A stretch of DNA of 64,000 nt from Nocardia acidivorans NBRC 108247 (GCF_001625085.1 NZ_BDAW01000026.1:1-64000); one strand, 5' to 3'; shown: positions 18,141-26,968, counted from the stretch's first letter. Translations and numbers: made by a program. The notes: generated by a model not told the origin, from the letters alone.

Positions 18141-18231
18141 CGATCGCGGAGGGTGGATCCGGCCAAAAGCACGCGCTGAAAGACTGATTCAGAGTAGGCA
18201 CCCCGTTGGCCTGTCCTACTCCATCAAAGGA

Positions 18232-18705
18232 TCAGGCACCCAGGTGCAGGCGCTTGTGGAGGGCGTAGACCCGGTCGGTCAGCTCCGGGAATGGACCGGT
18301 GACCGGGATATTCGGGGCGACCTGGCGGATGGGCAGCGGACTCACCGGACCCGAGGGCACGCCGAATTCATTGAGCCAGGCGGTGAGCTGCTCGGTCGAG
18401 GCGGCGTAGACGATGCGGCCCAAGCCCACCCAGGCGTGGGCGGCCGAGCACATGGGGCAGTGCTCGCCGGAGGTGTAGACGGTGGCGGTGGCCCGGTCGG
18501 CGGGGGCCAGGTGCTCGGCGGCCCAGCGGGCGAGCTCGAATTCCGGATGCCGGGTGTCATCGCCGCCGGAGACCCGATTGCGATCCTCCGCGAGGACGGT
18601 CCCGTCGGCCCCCACCAGTACCGACCCGAATGGTTCATCGCCCGCGGCGAGGGCCTGCGCCGCCAGTTCGACGCAGCGTTCGAGGTAGTTCAAATCGGTG
18701 GGCAC
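18232..18705 (-). CDS. Nucleoside/cytosine deaminase family protein (CMP/dCMP-type zinc)
   Basis: 157 residues from GTG 18705 with AAGGAG 8 nt upstream; a longer Ser/Pro-rich in-frame extension to 18852 is not credible. Zinc motifs: HPEFE (HxE, catalytic Glu) and SGEHCPMCSAAH (the PCxxC-type pair). Size and GDEPFGSVLVG start resemble guanine or tRNA-adenosine deaminase relatives. Hydrolytic deamination of a purine or pyrimidine base is expected; substrate not assignable. Confidence 0.85.
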   Translation of the reverse strand: MPTDLNYLERCVELAAQALAAGDEPFGSVLVGADGTVLAEDRNRVSGGDDTRHPEFELARWAAEHLAPADRATATVYTSGEHCPMCSAAHAWVGLGRIVYAASTEQLTAWLNEFGVPSGPVSPLPIRQVAPNIPVTGPFPELTDRVYALHKRLHLGA

Positions 18706-18754
18706 GGGCGCACTCCTTCGTGGATGGTGTTGCCGCACAGGCGATCTCGACGGG

Positions 18755-19144
18755 TCAGGCGCGATGGTAGTCGTGCTGGGCCGAGACGATGGCGTCGATA
18801 TTGGCCTCGAGGATGCCGATGAGCCCGATGAGCTGGTCGGCGACGCGTTCACCGAGCGGGGTGAGGGTGTACTCGACGTGCGGGGGGATGGATTGCTGGA
18901 CTTCGCGGTGGATCATGCCGTCGCGTTCCAGATTCTGCAGGGTCTGCGAGAGCATGCGTTCGCTGATGCCGTCTACGCGGCGGCGTAGGGCGCTGAAGCG
19001 GTAGGGGCCGTCGCGCAGGGCCGCGAGGGCGAGGGCGCCCCAGCGGCTGGCCACATTCTGCAGCACCGGCCGGGAGGCGCAGTTCCGGGCGAAGACGTCG
19101 GCCTCCAGGGTGGGGTCGACGGTCTCCGGGTCGGGCGTGCTCAT
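18755..19144 (-). CDS. HxlR family transcriptional regulator (QorR/YodB-like)
   Basis: 129 residues: winged helix with VASRWGALALAALRDGPYRFSALRRRVDGISERMLSQTL and Tyr-Thr-Leu-Thr-Pro-Leu-Gly after the wing. A conserved-position Cys22 (RNCASRP) precedes the helix; in QorR/YodB this Cys senses quinones or oxidants (known for the family). Divergent from qorB-like gene 19266, with a palindrome between them, so it probably represses both. Confidence 0.85.
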   Translation of the reverse strand: MSTPDPETVDPTLEADVFARNCASRPVLQNVASRWGALALAALRDGPYRFSALRRRVDGISERMLSQTLQNLERDGMIHREVQQSIPPHVEYTLTPLGERVADQLIGLIGILEANIDAIVSAQHDYHRA

Positions 19145-19195
19145 GGTTCGAGATTACCTAACCTTTCGGGTTGCGGTGTGGGAATAGCATGTGCT

Positions 19196-19210
19196 TACTA
19201 TTAGTTAGTA
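19196..19210. promoter_or_regulatory. Candidate HxlR operator
   Basis: TACTA-TTAGT-TAGTA inverted repeat in the 121-bp gap between the divergent HxlR and NmrA-type genes, embedded in an AT-rich stretch that would also hold the promoters. Confidence 0.5.
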
Positions 19211-19265
19211 CATATCGATAACGCAGTTCATTCCCTCGGATACCCCGAACACCCTGGAGGAAGTC

Positions 19266-20111
19266 ATGACCGTCGCAGTCACCGGAGCAAGTGGTCAGCT
19301 GGGTCGCCTCACCATCGAGGCGCTGCTGCGGGAGGGCGCCACCCCGGTGGCCGTCGTCCGCGATGCCTCGAAGGTCGCCGATCTGGCCGAGCGCGGGGTC
19401 GAGGTGCGTGAGGCGGGCTATGACGATCCCGCCGCCCTGGATCGCGCCTTCGCGGGCGTCGATCGGGTGCTGCTGGTCTCGGGCAATGAGTTCGGCAGCC
19501 GAGTCGCCCAGCACACCAATGTGATTCGCGCCGCCGAGCGCGCGGGTGTGGAGCTGCTGGCCTACACCAGCATTCCGAACGTCGACCGCAATGAGCTGAT
19601 CCTGGCGCAGGAGCACCGCGGCACCGAGGCCGTGCTGGACCAGGCGTCGGTGCCGGTGGTACGGCTGCGCAACGACTGGTACTGGGAGAACTACCTCAGT
19701 GCGCTGCCCGCGGCCGTCGAGTCCGGGGTGCTGTACGGCGCGGCGGGCCAGGGCCGGGTGGCGGGCGCGGCCCGCGCGGATTACGCCGAGGCCGCCGCCA
19801 AGGTGCTGACCACGGACGGCCACGGCGGCCGGGCATATGAGCTGGGCGGTCAGCGGCACACCTATGCCGAACTGGCGCAGGCGATTTCGGAGGCATCCGG
19901 GAAGCCGGTGCGCTACCAGGATCTGCCGCAGGCCGACTATGCCGCGGCGCTGGCGAGCAATGGCGTCCCCGCCGAATACGCCGCGGTGCTCGCGGACGCG
20001 GATGCCGGTATCGCACAGGGCATTCTCGATGTCGACAGCGGCGATCTGGAGAAATTGCTCGGCCGTCCGGCCACCCCGGCCGTCGAGGTGTTCCGCGCGG
20101 CACTGAACTGA
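19266..20111 (+). CDS. NAD(P)H:quinone oxidoreductase-type SDR (NmrA/QorB-like)
   Basis: 281 residues with Rossmann motif VTGASGQLGR at the N-terminus, VVRD after the second strand, LVSGNEFGSR and YTSIPN, and the late motif YELGGQRHTYAELAQAI typical of atypical SDRs of the NmrA/QorB group. GGAGG is 6 nt before ATG. It likely reduces quinones with NADPH. The divergent Cys-containing HxlR regulator supports a role in quinone or electrophile stress. Confidence 0.85.
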   Translation: MTVAVTGASGQLGRLTIEALLREGATPVAVVRDASKVADLAERGVEVREAGYDDPAALDRAFAGVDRVLLVSGNEFGSRVAQHTNVIRAAERAGVELLAYTSIPNVDRNELILAQEHRGTEAVLDQASVPVVRLRNDWYWENYLSALPAAVESGVLYGAAGQGRVAGAARADYAEAAAKVLTTDGHGGRAYELGGQRHTYAELAQAISEASGKPVRYQDLPQADYAAALASNGVPAEYAAVLADADAGIAQGILDVDSGDLEKLLGRPATPAVEVFRAALN

Positions 20112-20163
20112 GACACGCGGGGTCGAGCTGAGCGCGAGTACGCGCTCAGCGCACGATTCACGC

Positions 20164-20667
20164 TCAGTACCAGTGGTTCTGCTGCCAGAACGCCCAGGCG
20201 GCGTTCGGGCTGCCGTAGCGCTCGCACATATAGCGGTAGGCCCAGCGCAGCTGCGTCACCGGATTGATCGGCCAGTCGAAGCCGGATTCGCTCATCTTGT
20301 GCGCGGGCAGCGCCTGCGCCAGTCCGTACGCGCCGGAACTGGGATTGACGGCGAAGGTTCGCCAGCTGCTCTCATGGGTGATGATCTGGTCGAAGGACGC
20401 GAACTGGTCGAGCGGGACGATGGTGAGCGCGATCGCCTTCAGCGCCGGTTCGGGATAGATGCCCGACGGGTCGGCGATCAATCCGGTGATGGTGGACGAG
20501 GCGAACTCGGTGAGCTGGGGCAGCACCGCCATCAGTGCGGAATCGCCGGCTCCGATGGGGGCCGCGGGGGGCGTTTTGCCCGCGTCCGCGTGTGCGGCCG
20601 GGCTGCCGACGCCGAGAAGTATCGGCGCGACCGAAATCGCGATAATTCCGAGCGTTTTCGCAATCAC
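20164..20667 (-). CDS. Secreted lytic transglycosylase-like protein
   Basis: 167 residues. Signal peptide with Ala-His-Ala before residue 28. The catalytic-type Glu99 is in IITHESSW, followed by NPSSGAYGLAQALPAHKM and a C-terminal aromatic motif AWAFWQQNHWY, the pattern of small actinobacterial SLT-domain proteins. Acts on cell-wall peptidoglycan. Stands alone, 52 nt downstream of the convergent QorB-type gene. Confidence 0.8.
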   Translation of the reverse strand: MIAKTLGIIAISVAPILLGVGSPAAHADAGKTPPAAPIGAGDSALMAVLPQLTEFASSTITGLIADPSGIYPEPALKAIALTIVPLDQFASFDQIITHESSWRTFAVNPSSGAYGLAQALPAHKMSESGFDWPINPVTQLRWAYRYMCERYGSPNAAWAFWQQNHWY

Positions 20668-20810
20668 GACTATCGGACCAAGGGTGCAATAGGGGGTAAA
20701 CCGTACGCGGTCCGCACGATTCGGTGGGGGACCCGGCGCGGTGCGTCGCGCACGGATTTCCGCTGATCCGAGGCGGAACCGGCGACCCGGACGCTACCGC
20801 CGCGCGCGGA

Positions 20811-22331
20811 TCATCGCGAGGGCGGCGTTCCGAGCCGCTCCGCCCGATCCCGCAGGAGCGCCCGCTCGGTGCCGTTCGCGGTGAGTTCGGCCGCGCGCAG
20901 CAGTGCCGCGCGCGCCTCCGGAATGCGATCCAGCCGGGACAGCAGGTCCCCGCGCACCGCGTGCAGCAGGTGATAGCCGTCCAGCGCACCGGATTGCGCC
21001 GCCTTGTCGGCCAATTCGAGTCCGGCGGCCGGACCGTGCAGCATGGCTACGGCCACCGCGCGATTCAACTCCACGATGGGTGAGGGAAACCGTTCGGCGA
21101 GAACGGAATACAGTCCAGCGATGCGCCGCCAATCGGTATCGGCGGCGGTCGGGGCCATGGCGTGCACCGCGGCGATGGCCGCTTGCAGGGTGTAGCGCCC
21201 GGGTTCCCGGCCCCGAGTGCGATTGCGGGCGTGCGCGCGTCCCAGGGCCGCGAACCCGCGCCGGATATACAGGCGATTCCAGTGCGCGCGATCCTGATCG
21301 GCAAGCAGCACCAGTTCATTGGCGTCATTGCTGCGGGCGCGCAGCCGCGACGCTTGCAATTCCAGCAGTGCGGCGAGCCCGTGCGCCTCGGCTTCGTCGG
21401 GCAGCAGCCCGGCCACTATGCGCGCCAATCGCAGGGCGTCCTCGCATAATTCGGCGCGCACCCAACGGTCCCCGGCGGTCGCGGTGTAACCCTCGTTGAA
21501 GATCAGATAGATCACTTCGAGCACCGAGTCCAGTCGCGCGGCCAGTTCCGCTCCGCGCGGCACCTCGTACCCGATGCCCTTGGCGGCGATGGTCCGTTTG
21601 GCGCGCACGATCCGTTGCGCCACAGTCGCTTCGGGTACCACGTAGGCGCGTGCGATCTCCGTGGTCGCGAGGCCGCCGACCATGCGCAGGGTGAGGGCCG
21701 CCCGTGCGGGCGGGGTGAGCACCGGATGACACGCGGTGAAGATCATCCGCAACAGATCGTCGCTGACCTCCGCGCCGTCACCCGGCCCGCCGGATCTCGT
21801 TGCCTCGGAGCCCGCCGTACCGGGGCCTCCCGCCCCGGGGTTCCCCCCGCCGGAGGCTCCCGGCCCCGGGCCGGTTCTGCCCGGGCCCCCGAGGTCGAAG
21901 CCCGGCACCCCCGCGCCCAGCGTGCCGGAGCTCAGTGCGACCGACTCCGCCGAATCGGCGTGCTGTTCGCCGTTTTCGTCGATCCGGAGTTGGTGGCCGA
22001 GCAGCGCCAATTTGCGCGCGAAGGTGGCGTCGCGCCGAATCCGGTCGATGGCACGGTGTTTCGCCGTCGACATGAGCCATCCGCCCGGATTCGGCGGCAC
22101 CCCCTCGCGTGGCCACTGTTCCAGCGCGGCGACCAGCGCGTCCTGCGCCAACTCCTCGGCCGTTCCGATATCACCGGCCAGCCGCGTCAAGCCCGCGACC
22201 AGCCGCGGCCACTCGATGCGCCAGGCCGCCTCGACGGCCCGGCGTGCGCGCTGCTCGGGAGATCGGATGTCCCGGCGCGTTCCGTCGCCCGGCGGGTCGG
22301 CCGGGCGAGCGTATGGTTCGAGTGGCCGCAT
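20811..22331 (-). CDS. ECF42-type RNA polymerase sigma factor with C-terminal DUF6596/TPR-like domain
   Basis: 506 residues, about 100 more than family members that I recall. Sigma2 at about residues 40-115 (AEELAQDALVAALEQWP, KHRAIDRIRRD), sigma4 at about 190-260 (LTLRMVGGLATTEIARAYVVPEATVAQRIVRAKR). The long C-terminal helical domain characteristic of ECF42 starts with LDSVLEVIYLIFNEGY. The sigma2-sigma4 linker (about 131-189) is an unusual Gly/Pro-rich insert. Follows the YCII gene by 6 nt in the same operon, the usual ECF42 partnership, and no anti-sigma factor is visible. Confidence 0.9.
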   Translation of the reverse strand: MRPLEPYARPADPPGDGTRRDIRSPEQRARRAVEAAWRIEWPRLVAGLTRLAGDIGTAEELAQDALVAALEQWPREGVPPNPGGWLMSTAKHRAIDRIRRDATFARKLALLGHQLRIDENGEQHADSAESVALSSGTLGAGVPGFDLGGPGRTGPGPGASGGGNPGAGGPGTAGSEATRSGGPGDGAEVSDDLLRMIFTACHPVLTPPARAALTLRMVGGLATTEIARAYVVPEATVAQRIVRAKRTIAAKGIGYEVPRGAELAARLDSVLEVIYLIFNEGYTATAGDRWVRAELCEDALRLARIVAGLLPDEAEAHGLAALLELQASRLRARSNDANELVLLADQDRAHWNRLYIRRGFAALGRAHARNRTRGREPGRYTLQAAIAAVHAMAPTAADTDWRRIAGLYSVLAERFPSPIVELNRAVAVAMLHGPAAGLELADKAAQSGALDGYHLLHAVRGDLLSRLDRIPEARAALLRAAELTANGTERALLRDRAERLGTPPSR

Positions 22332-22337
22332 GCGGCC

Positions 22338-22694
22338 TCAGCCCTGATCGTCGAGCTGGCGTACCTCGACCTCGATCTCCCACTCCGGCCCGTGCACCCG
22401 CAGGAACCGCGAGGCCCATTCCACCGCTTCGGCATTGGAACGGGTCTGCAGCAGGCAGTAGCCGCCGATGACCTCCTTGGTTTCGGTGAACGGCCCGTCG
22501 ATGACGGTCTGCTTCCCGCCGGACTGCCGCACCCGGGTGCCCTCCTCGGTCGGGCGCAGGCCCGCGGTGTCCAGCAGGACCCCGGCCTTGGTCATCTCCT
22601 CGATGAGGGTGTTCATATCCGCCATCAGCTGTTCGTCCGGGCCGCCCGCGGGGGCCTGGGAGGGGTCGAGCCGGATCAGCACCATGTGTCGCAT
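22338..22694 (-). CDS. YCII/DGPF-domain protein
   Basis: 118 residues from ATG 22694. YCII fold with HMVLIRLDPSQ at the N-terminus and the DGPFTETKEVIGGYCLL motif that names the DGPF family. Proteins of this family accompany ECF42 sigma factors and are their probable output or cofactor. Located immediately upstream of the sigma gene. Confidence 0.9.
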   Translation of the reverse strand: MRHMVLIRLDPSQAPAGGPDEQLMADMNTLIEEMTKAGVLLDTAGLRPTEEGTRVRQSGGKQTVIDGPFTETKEVIGGYCLLQTRSNAEAVEWASRFLRVHGPEWEIEVEVRQLDDQG

Positions 22695-22777
22695 TGTTCG
22701 ATCCTGTCCTTCCATTCGGTGGGCCGCCTGTCGACCCTCACCTACTCCTCGAATGGGCGGGGCGGGAATCGACACGA

Positions 22778-23155
22778 CTAGACCCATTTGACGAGTTGAA
22801 TCACGATTCCATTGGGATCCAGGGTCTGGAAGTACCGCTCACCCCAGGGTTCGGTCTCGATCGGGGTGACAATCGGGACGCCTTCGGCCTGGATGCGCGC
22901 GTACTCGGTGTCGATGTCCTCGACGGTGAAGACGACCAGGACGCCCTGTCCGGCGCTGCCGGAGATGTTCGCCGGTTTGAACGATGCCAGCCCGGTGCGC
23001 AGGTAGATGACATTGATTCCGGCGTCCGGCCGGGTCAGCGAGACGAAGCCGTCGGCGGACATGTCCTCGGTGAAACCGAAGTGGTCGATCAGGAATCGCG
23101 CCGACGCGACCGGGTCCGGCACGTTCAGGGACAGGGCGGATGCGGTGATCTTCAT
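22778..23155 (-). CDS. VOC superfamily (glyoxalase/bleomycin-resistance-like) protein
   Basis: 125 residues from ATG 23155 with AAGGAG 6 nt upstream. A single vicinal-oxygen-chelate unit: NVPDPVASARFLIDHFGF at the start and GERYFQTLDPNGIVIQLVKW at the end. Metal-dependent lyase, dioxygenase or antibiotic-binding function possible. Divergent from a TetR gene with a palindrome between them, so likely its target. Confidence 0.85.
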   Translation of the reverse strand: MKITASALSLNVPDPVASARFLIDHFGFTEDMSADGFVSLTRPDAGINVIYLRTGLASFKPANISGSAGQGVLVVFTVEDIDTEYARIQAEGVPIVTPIETEPWGERYFQTLDPNGIVIQLVKWV

Positions 23156-23182
23156 GGGTTCTCCTTGCGCCAATAAATTCTG

Positions 23183-23205
23183 TACTAAGTACGCTGTACT
23201 TCGTA
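23183..23205. promoter_or_regulatory. Candidate TetR operator
   Basis: TACTAAGTAC - GCT - GTACTTCGTA, a near-perfect inverted repeat (one mismatched pair) 28 bp upstream of the VOC start and between the divergent genes. Confidence 0.6.
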
Positions 23206-23226
23206 CGGAAATTCCCGACGGCGCGC

Positions 23227-23242
23227 ATTGTGATGCGTGTCA
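23227..23242. promoter_or_regulatory. CRP/GlxR-type binding site
   Basis: TGTGATGCGTGTCACA is an exact TGTGA-N6-TCACA palindrome, 31 bp before the TetR start codon. It matches the cAMP receptor (Crp/GlxR/Rv3676) consensus of actinobacteria. Confidence 0.6.
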
Positions 23243-23272
23243 CAGCTATACGATTCGCCGTGGAGGTGACGC

Positions 23273-24040
23273 ATGGGCGCACGAGAACGCAGTGGTGCCG
23301 GGAACCCGGCGCGGACGCTGGAACTGCTGTGGCGCGAGCCCGCACAGAGCGGAACCGCGCGCGGGCCCAAACCGCGCACCACCGTCGACGCGGTGGTGAC
23401 GGCCGCCCTCGAGATCGCAGACAGCGAGGGCCTGTCCGCGCTCACCATGCGCTCGGTCGCCGCGAAGCTCGGCCTGACGCCGATGGCGACCTACACCTAT
23501 GTGCCCGGCAAGGCCGAACTGCTGGATCTCATGCTCGACACCGTCTATCAGCGGATGCCGCGCGCGGACCTCACCGGAATGTCATGGCGGGAAAAGGTTT
23601 CCGTCATCGCCGCTGAGAATCGCGCACTGCTGCTCGCGCATCCGTGGGTCGCCTACCTGCCGACCACCCGGCCGCCCCTCGGCCCGGGCGTCGCCGCCAA
23701 ATACGACCATGAGCTCCAGGCTTTCGACGGTCTCGGCCTGGGCGATATCGAGATGGACGCCGCCCTGACCTACCTGCTCGGCTTCGTCACCTCGGTGGCC
23801 CGCATAGCCATCGACACCGCGCGGGCGGCCGCGGACAGCGGCGAATCCGATCATGAATGGTGGCAGCGCGCCGCCCCGCTCCTCGAATGCGTCTTCTCGC
23901 CCGACCGCTACCCCCTGGCGGCCAGGGTGGGCGCGTCCGCCGGTCAGGCACACGACAGCGCCTACAACGCCGACCACGCGTACACCTTCGGCCTGGCCCG
24001 CACCCTGGACGGCCTGGCCGCCATAATCGAACCTTCCTAG
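23273..24040 (+). CDS. TetR/AcrR family regulator (TetR_C type)
   Basis: 255 residues; ATG 23273 preceded by GGAGGTGA. The helix-turn-helix (LEIADSEGLSALTMRSVAAKLGLTPMATYTYVPGKAELLDLM) lies at about residues 45-88, after a basic N-terminal arm with RGPKPRTTVDAVV. The C-terminal domain is of the TetR class C type. Probably controls itself and the divergent VOC gene. Confidence 0.85.
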   Translation: MGARERSGAGNPARTLELLWREPAQSGTARGPKPRTTVDAVVTAALEIADSEGLSALTMRSVAAKLGLTPMATYTYVPGKAELLDLMLDTVYQRMPRADLTGMSWREKVSVIAAENRALLLAHPWVAYLPTTRPPLGPGVAAKYDHELQAFDGLGLGDIEMDAALTYLLGFVTSVARIAIDTARAAADSGESDHEWWQRAAPLLECVFSPDRYPLAARVGASAGQAHDSAYNADHAYTFGLARTLDGLAAIIEPS

Positions 24041-24083
24041 CGTCGAACGGAATTCGCGCCCCGGGTCCGGGCCCCGGACTGCC

Positions 24084-24140
24084 GATCACCGGGAACTGAC
24101 GCGGATGCGCCCAGATCACCGACGTGAGTTCCCGATGATC
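24084..24140. repeat. Inverted repeat downstream of TetR gene
   Basis: GATCACCGGGAACT (24084-24097) and AGTTCCCGATGATC (24127-24140), one mismatch over 14 bp with a 29-bp spacer. A shorter near-perfect palindrome GTCCGGG-C-CCCGGAC lies just upstream at 24065-24079. Either could stop the TetR transcript. Nothing else is seen in 24041-24237. Confidence 0.45.
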
Positions 24141-24237
24141 GCGCGTTCAGCCGGATGTGGGGCGTGCGGTGCGGCGGGACGAGTGGTGATCGACGTTTCG
24201 CGCGACAGCGGTCGTGTTGGGGGGCAGAATTTCTGTT

Positions 24238-24879
24238 ATGCCGCGCTCCATTCCGGCAATCGTTGCCGCCGAGGTCTTCACCGGATCCGCGCAGCCGGTG
24301 ATTCCGGCGGGTGAGGATCTGGTGTTGCGGCCGTGGCTGCGGCGCGACGCCCCCGAAGTGTACCAGGCTTTTCAGGATCCGGCCATTCAGCGCTGGCATC
24401 GCCGCACCGCCGAAACGGTCGAGGAGGCGGAGGAGTGGGTTGCCATGTGGGCCCGGGCCTGGAGTGCCGGGGCGGATGCGAATTGGGCTGTCACCGACGG
24501 TGGTTCGGGGCATGTGGTCGGCCGGGTGTCACTGTCCCGGATCGAGTGCGGGGACGGTAAGGCCACCGTGGCGTACTGGGTGACGCCGGCGGCACGGGGG
24601 CGATCGGTGGCCTCGCGCGCTTTGGCGGCGGTGACGGCGTGGGCGTTCGAGGAGGTCGGCTTCCATCGTCTGGAACTGGTGCATTCGCTGCATAATTCGC
24701 CCTCCTGCCGGGTTGCGGTCAAGGCCGGATTCGGGCTGGAGGGGGTGCATCGCAGTGCCACGCTGCATGCGGACGGCTGGCACGACATGCATTTGCACGC
24801 GCGGGTGCGGGGCGATCACTCGCCCGAAACGGTGCCGTTCGCCATGATCGCGCGCGCCCGCCATCGCGCGGAGCCCTAG
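24238..24879 (+). CDS. GNAT family N-acetyltransferase (RimJ/RimL-like)
   Basis: 213 residues from ATG 24238. LVLRPWLRRDAPEVYQAFQDP is the typical RimL-type start; motif A is VAYWVTPAARGRSVASRAL with the acetyl-CoA-binding RGxxxA turn, and FEEVGFHRLELVHSLHNSPSCRVAVKAGF closes the fold. Acetylates an amino group on a protein or small molecule; substrate unknown. Confidence 0.85.
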   Translation: MPRSIPAIVAAEVFTGSAQPVIPAGEDLVLRPWLRRDAPEVYQAFQDPAIQRWHRRTAETVEEAEEWVAMWARAWSAGADANWAVTDGGSGHVVGRVSLSRIECGDGKATVAYWVTPAARGRSVASRALAAVTAWAFEEVGFHRLELVHSLHNSPSCRVAVKAGFGLEGVHRSATLHADGWHDMHLHARVRGDHSPETVPFAMIARARHRAEP

Positions 24880-24911
24880 CGGACCGCGCGATGGGCGCGG
24901 ACGCCGCGGTA

Positions 24912-25451
24912 TCAGTGGTCGGTTTGGATGCGCAGGGCGGTGATGGTGCTGGCCAGGCCCTCGTACTGGTTTGTCAGCAGCACGATTTCGATGAGGCGGC
25001 GTTCGTCGTAGTGCGCGGTCAGGGTTTGCCAGGCGGTGTCGTCGAGATCGCGGGTGGTGACGAGTTGGTCGACGGCGGTCAGCAGTGCTCGTTCCCGATC
25101 GGTCCAGCCGGGGACGGACGGTCCGGTGCGAATCCAGTCGAGCTTCTCCCGGGTGACGCCCGCCCGTTTCCCGAGGCGGATGTGATGGTCCATCTCGTAA
25201 TCGCATTGGCGCAGATGGGCGACGCGAAGGATGACCAGTTCGGATTCGTAGCGGCGCAGGCGACCGCCGGGCATGAGCTTGCCGGAGAAGTGCAGCCAGC
25301 CGCGGAACAGGCCGCCGGTGCGGCCCAAGGTGCTGAACAGGTGGGCGTCATCGGTACCGGCCGCGCGGGAAAGCGCCTGCCAGACAACCCAATTGATCGG
25401 ACCGAGTTCCCGGAGGCGGCCGGGGGCTATGCGTGGCTGCGTCGACACCAT
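24912..25451 (-). CDS. Carboxymuconolactone decarboxylase family protein (Rv0464c-like)
   Basis: 179 residues from ATG 25451 (GTG 25487 also in frame). AhpD-type stretch YESELVILRVAHLRQCDYEMDHHIRLG, with only one Cys in place of CxxC followed by an acid and two His, then LDWIRTG...WTDRERALLTAVDQL. A protein of this size and family sits between lpdC and ramB in M. tuberculosis (recalled as Rv0464c); here it lies between lpdA and the ramB-like gene, so it is likely part of the conserved backbone. Enzymatic role unknown. Confidence 0.75.
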   Translation of the reverse strand: MVSTQPRIAPGRLRELGPINWVVWQALSRAAGTDDAHLFSTLGRTGGLFRGWLHFSGKLMPGGRLRRYESELVILRVAHLRQCDYEMDHHIRLGKRAGVTREKLDWIRTGPSVPGWTDRERALLTAVDQLVTTRDLDDTAWQTLTAHYDERRLIEIVLLTNQYEGLASTITALRIQTDH

Positions 25452-25505
25452 GCCCAACGCTAACAGGCTGTCCCAGTCACTGGCCACCGGTCCGCGCCGA
25501 AGGGT

Positions 25506-26261
25506 TCATTCCCGCACGGCCCGTGCGAGTTTCGTGAGTTCGAGCGCGCGGCGTGCCCGGGTGAGGACGTGGGCACGCGAACTGGTGAGGTGGGCGAGCA
25601 GGGTGCGCAGCGCGGATTCCAGGTCGCCTTCGAGCAGGCTTTCGGCTATCGCTATGTGGTCCTCGGTCATGGCGGCGACGCGTTCGGCGGTGGGCATATC
25701 GATAGCGCGGACGGGCCGGACGCGGGCGTGCACGGTGGCCAGCGCATCGGCCAGGGCCGAATTGCCCGCCGCCGCCAGCAATGCGGAGTGGAACTGTTCG
25801 TCGGCGGTGATCAGCGCGGCCCCGGGCTCGGGTGGGTTGTCGCGCAGATGCCGCCACAGCTCGAGTTCACCGCGCAGCGCGGCGGTATCGTGCAGCAGGG
25901 GTGTGGACCGGTTGGCGTAGCTGATGCCGTTGCGGTGCGTATCGAGATCGCCGAGGCCCGCCGGTGTGCGCTGCAACCGCTGGATTCCCCTGGCCTCCAG
26001 CACGATTCGCAGCTCGTACAGGTCGCCGAGTTCATCCACCCGGGGCCGGTACGGATAGAGCCCGTCGGTGTGGCGTTCGAGCAGCCCGTCCGCGTAGAGC
26101 CGTGCCAGGGCCTCGCGGACGGGAGTGCGGGAGACACCGTAGGTCTCGGCGAGGCGTTCCTCGCCGAGCCGGTCGGTCGGGGCGAGCACGCCCGCCGCGA
26201 GATCTCGTCGCAGGGCCGAATAGACCCGATCGGAGAGTGGAATACGCCCCCTGCGCGCCAT
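25506..26261 (-). CDS. GntR family transcriptional regulator (FCD domain)
   Basis: 251 residues. N-terminal winged helix: VYSALRRDLAAGVLAPTDRLGEERLAETYGVSRTPVREALARLYADGLL, about residues 13-61. The FCD effector domain has metal-ligand-type His and Glu residues (DEQFHSALLAAAGNSAL, TEDHIAIAESLLEGD). Lies 14 nt downstream of urtE on the same strand, so it may be cotranscribed with the urea transporter and sense a related metabolite. Confidence 0.85.
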   Translation of the reverse strand: MARRGRIPLSDRVYSALRRDLAAGVLAPTDRLGEERLAETYGVSRTPVREALARLYADGLLERHTDGLYPYRPRVDELGDLYELRIVLEARGIQRLQRTPAGLGDLDTHRNGISYANRSTPLLHDTAALRGELELWRHLRDNPPEPGAALITADEQFHSALLAAAGNSALADALATVHARVRPVRAIDMPTAERVAAMTEDHIAIAESLLEGDLESALRTLLAHLTSSRAHVLTRARRALELTKLARAVRE

Positions 26262-26275
26262 ATGGGATCGCCTGA

Positions 26276-26968
26276 TCAGATCGCCATGGCCAGTCGGACA
26301 TCGGGCTCCGCGCCCGCGCCGCCCACCCCCGTGGAGGTGATCCGCCCCGATTGCAGTACGTAGTACTGCTGCGCGGCCTGCAGTGCGAAGCCGATGTGCT
26401 GTTCGACCAGCAGCACGCTCAAACCGCCGCGATTGGTGAGATCGATGATGGTGCGCTCGATTTCGGCGACGACGGAGGGCTGGATGCCCTCGGTGGGCTC
26501 ATCGAGAATGAGCAGTTTCGGTTCGGTGATGAGGGCGCGGGCGATGGCGAGCTGCTGGCGCTGCCCGCCGGACAGCAGTCCGGCCTTGCGGGTGAGCAGT
26601 TCCCTCAACGCCGGGAACAGGTCCAGGGATTCGGCGACGAGCTCCTTGGCGCGTTTGCGGCCGTCCGCGACCACCTGGAGGTTCTCCATGGTGGACAGCT
26701 GCGGGAAGGACTGCTGGCCCTGCGGCACATAGGCGATGCCGCGCTTGACCCGGCGGGACGGGGACATCTTGGTGATGTCCTCGTCATGGAAGCGGATCTT
26801 CCCGGATTTGGCGGGCAGCAGGCCGACCGCCGCGCGCAGCAGGGAGGTCTTCCCGGCGCCGTTGTGCCCCATGACGGCAACCACACCGTCGCTCGGAACG
26901 GTCAGGGACACACCGTGAATCACCTGGGTGCGGCCGTAACCGGTGTGCAGGTCAACGAATTCAAGCAT
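26276..26968 (-). CDS. urtE: Urea ABC transporter ATP-binding subunit UrtE
   Basis: 230 residues: Walker A GHNGAGKTS, LLSGGQRQQL signature, Walker B LILDEPTEGIQPS, switch VEQH. GEGIQPSVV and the UrtE-like start LEFVDLHTGYGRTQVIHGV distinguish it from generic LivF. Overlaps urtD by 8 nt. Confidence 0.9.
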   Translation of the reverse strand: MLEFVDLHTGYGRTQVIHGVSLTVPSDGVVAVMGHNGAGKTSLLRAAVGLLPAKSGKIRFHDEDITKMSPSRRVKRGIAYVPQGQQSFPQLSTMENLQVVADGRKRAKELVAESLDLFPALRELLTRKAGLLSGGQRQQLAIARALITEPKLLILDEPTEGIQPSVVAEIERTIIDLTNRGGLSVLLVEQHIGFALQAAQQYYVLQSGRITSTGVGGAGAEPDVRLAMAI

